NCBI GenBank assembly: GCA_002238825.1
Contig: MPNC01000013.1
Location: forward strand, 70,006 to 102,757
Source: SAR202 cluster bacterium bin87
GTDB taxonomy: Bacteria; Chloroflexota; Dehalococcoidia; Lucifugimonadales; UBA3495
Direction: 5' to 3'
DNA: 32,752 nt
Positions 32,220-32,752 of this stretch are shown piece after piece; positions within the stretch are counted from its first letter, which is position 1, and each line of letters starts with the position of its first letter. Both the position numbers and the translations under genes were made by a program. The notes beneath the pieces were generated by a model. The model worked only from the letters and a program-made list of their open reading frames with translations. It did no database searches and was not told where the DNA came from.

Positions 32220-32752
32220 CGGGGCCTGATACCGACGGGGATAAAGGACTGATCACGCCGTCCCCCTGAATGAAAGTTGCCCCGGCAAAAACCCAGGGGT
32301 GGGGATGTGAGGTGGCCGACCTTTGCCGCGAGCCCGCCCGCCGAAGTGGAACAGCTTGAGCAGGTTGTGGCCGGTGCAGATCAGCGACCACTCGCCCTGG
32401 ACCTTCTCCAAACCCCGCAGCAGGAACTGCCGGAACCCTCGGCCCTGCTTGATCTGGCCGAACACCGGCTCCACCGTTCCCATGCGTAACGCGTAACGTT
32501 GCCGACCCCGCTTGGTCTGCAACTTGCGGCGCATCCGGTCTCTGGGCGAGAGATCCTTGGGGATGCGTCCTCGTGGCGCGGGCGGCGGTTGGTGGCCGTG
32601 GCGGGTCTTTTCCGGCGCGACGAAGGGGTCGGTGCCCAAGGCCTGCAAATCGGCCACGGCCGGGGCCGAGTAGTAACCGGCATCGGCGGACACCTCCCGG
32701 GGCACCGCGCCGGTGTTGGCAATGGCCTCCTCGATCATCACCACCGCCTGCT
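32184..32752. mobile_element. IS1182-type insertion sequence, right part outside the window
   Basis: The junction lies near 32180-32200, where reverse-transcriptase text stops. The exact inverted repeat end cannot be defined without the other side. The element reads leftwards: the transposase stop is about 60 bp inside it. Confidence 0.6.
32253..32750 (-). CDS. IS1182-family transposase, C-terminal part
   Basis: The frame is open to the right edge; about 166 C-terminal residues are visible. DDE-type core: EVSADAGYYSAPAVADLQAL carries the second catalytic Asp, and ATVEPVF-type MGTVEPVFGQIKQGRGFRQF carries the catalytic Glu, followed by LLRGLEKVQGEWSLICTGHN and LLKLFHFG. The RRKLQTKRGRQRYALR basic block between them is typical of IS1182. 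It catalyses transposition of its own element. Its insertion appears to have cut off the reverse transcriptase gene. Confidence 0.93.
   Translation of the reverse strand, partial: QAVVMIEEAIANTGAVPREVSADAGYYSAPAVADLQALGTDPFVAPEKTRHGHQPPPAPRGRIPKDLSPRDRMRRKLQTKRGRQRYALRMGTVEPVFGQIKQGRGFRQFLLRGLEKVQGEWSLICTGHNLLKLFHFGGRARGKGRPPHIPTPGFLPGQLSFRGTA

Overview
The window looks like GC-rich chromosomal DNA from an uncultured bacterium with a catabolic lifestyle. My best guess is Chloroflexota, in the SAR202/Dehalococcoidia sphere. That guess is inference: it rests on the pile-up of paralogous luciferase-like flavin monooxygenases, CaiB-type CoA-transferases, amidohydrolases, Gfo/Idh oxidoreductases and polysaccharide-deacetylase-fold hydrolases, as known for that lineage. 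No rRNA, tRNA or marker gene fixes the taxonomy.

Layout. 1-3.3 kb (+): a luciferase-like monooxygenase cut by the left edge, an HpaB-type flavin hydroxylase and a VOC-fold protein, closed by a hairpin terminator. 3.5-5.1 kb (-): a HEPN-like frame without a normal start, a RidA-like protein and a PPOX-type flavoprotein. 5.6-6.7 kb (+): a Gfo/Idh oxidoreductase. 6.7-8.8 kb: a lower-GC island with a TIR/deoxyribosyltransferase-like protein and a frameshifted small membrane protein. 8.8-13.3 kb: a cytochrome P450 (+), a two-domain UspA protein (-) behind a long structured leader with a near-consensus promoter, a HEPN-like protein (-) and an acidic coiled-coil protein (+). 13.6-18.0 kb (+): a run of four hydrolases (deacetylase-fold, adenosine-deaminase-fold, two paralogous ACMSD-type amidohydrolases). 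18.0-18.8 kb: no protein gene, but a highly structured segment resembling an orphan IscB-type omega (HEARO) RNA. 18.8-25.3 kb: mostly minus-strand single genes (Gfo/Idh, luciferase-like monooxygenase, two GNATs, two more deacetylase-fold hydrolases) separated by repeats. 25.8-30 kb (+): an operon of a fused tandem CoA-transferase, a thiolase-like protein and a DUF35 Zn-ribbon/OB protein, followed by an M24-fold protein. 31.3-32.75 kb: a lower-GC tail with hairpin-rich DNA, a truncated reverse transcriptase and an IS1182-type transposase running off the right edge.

The metabolic genes make sense together as uptake-and-degrade chemistry: oxygenases open or hydroxylate substrates, CoA-transferase/thiolase/DUF35 proteins act on acyl-CoA intermediates, and amidohydrolases and deacetylase-fold enzymes cleave C-N bonds. 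Several of these proteins lack the canonical catalytic residues of their family: both halves of the CoA-transferase, the M24 protein, the thiolase, and both Gfo/Idh paralogues.

The intergenic DNA is unusual. One family of about 90-140 bp inverted repeats occurs about eleven times, with two copies identical over 91 bp. A second family of about 160 bp occurs three times. A third is seen once. The candidate systems most worth a second look are the reverse transcriptase with its upstream hairpin array, the orphan omega-RNA-like element, the TIR-like protein and the leader RNA of the UspA gene.
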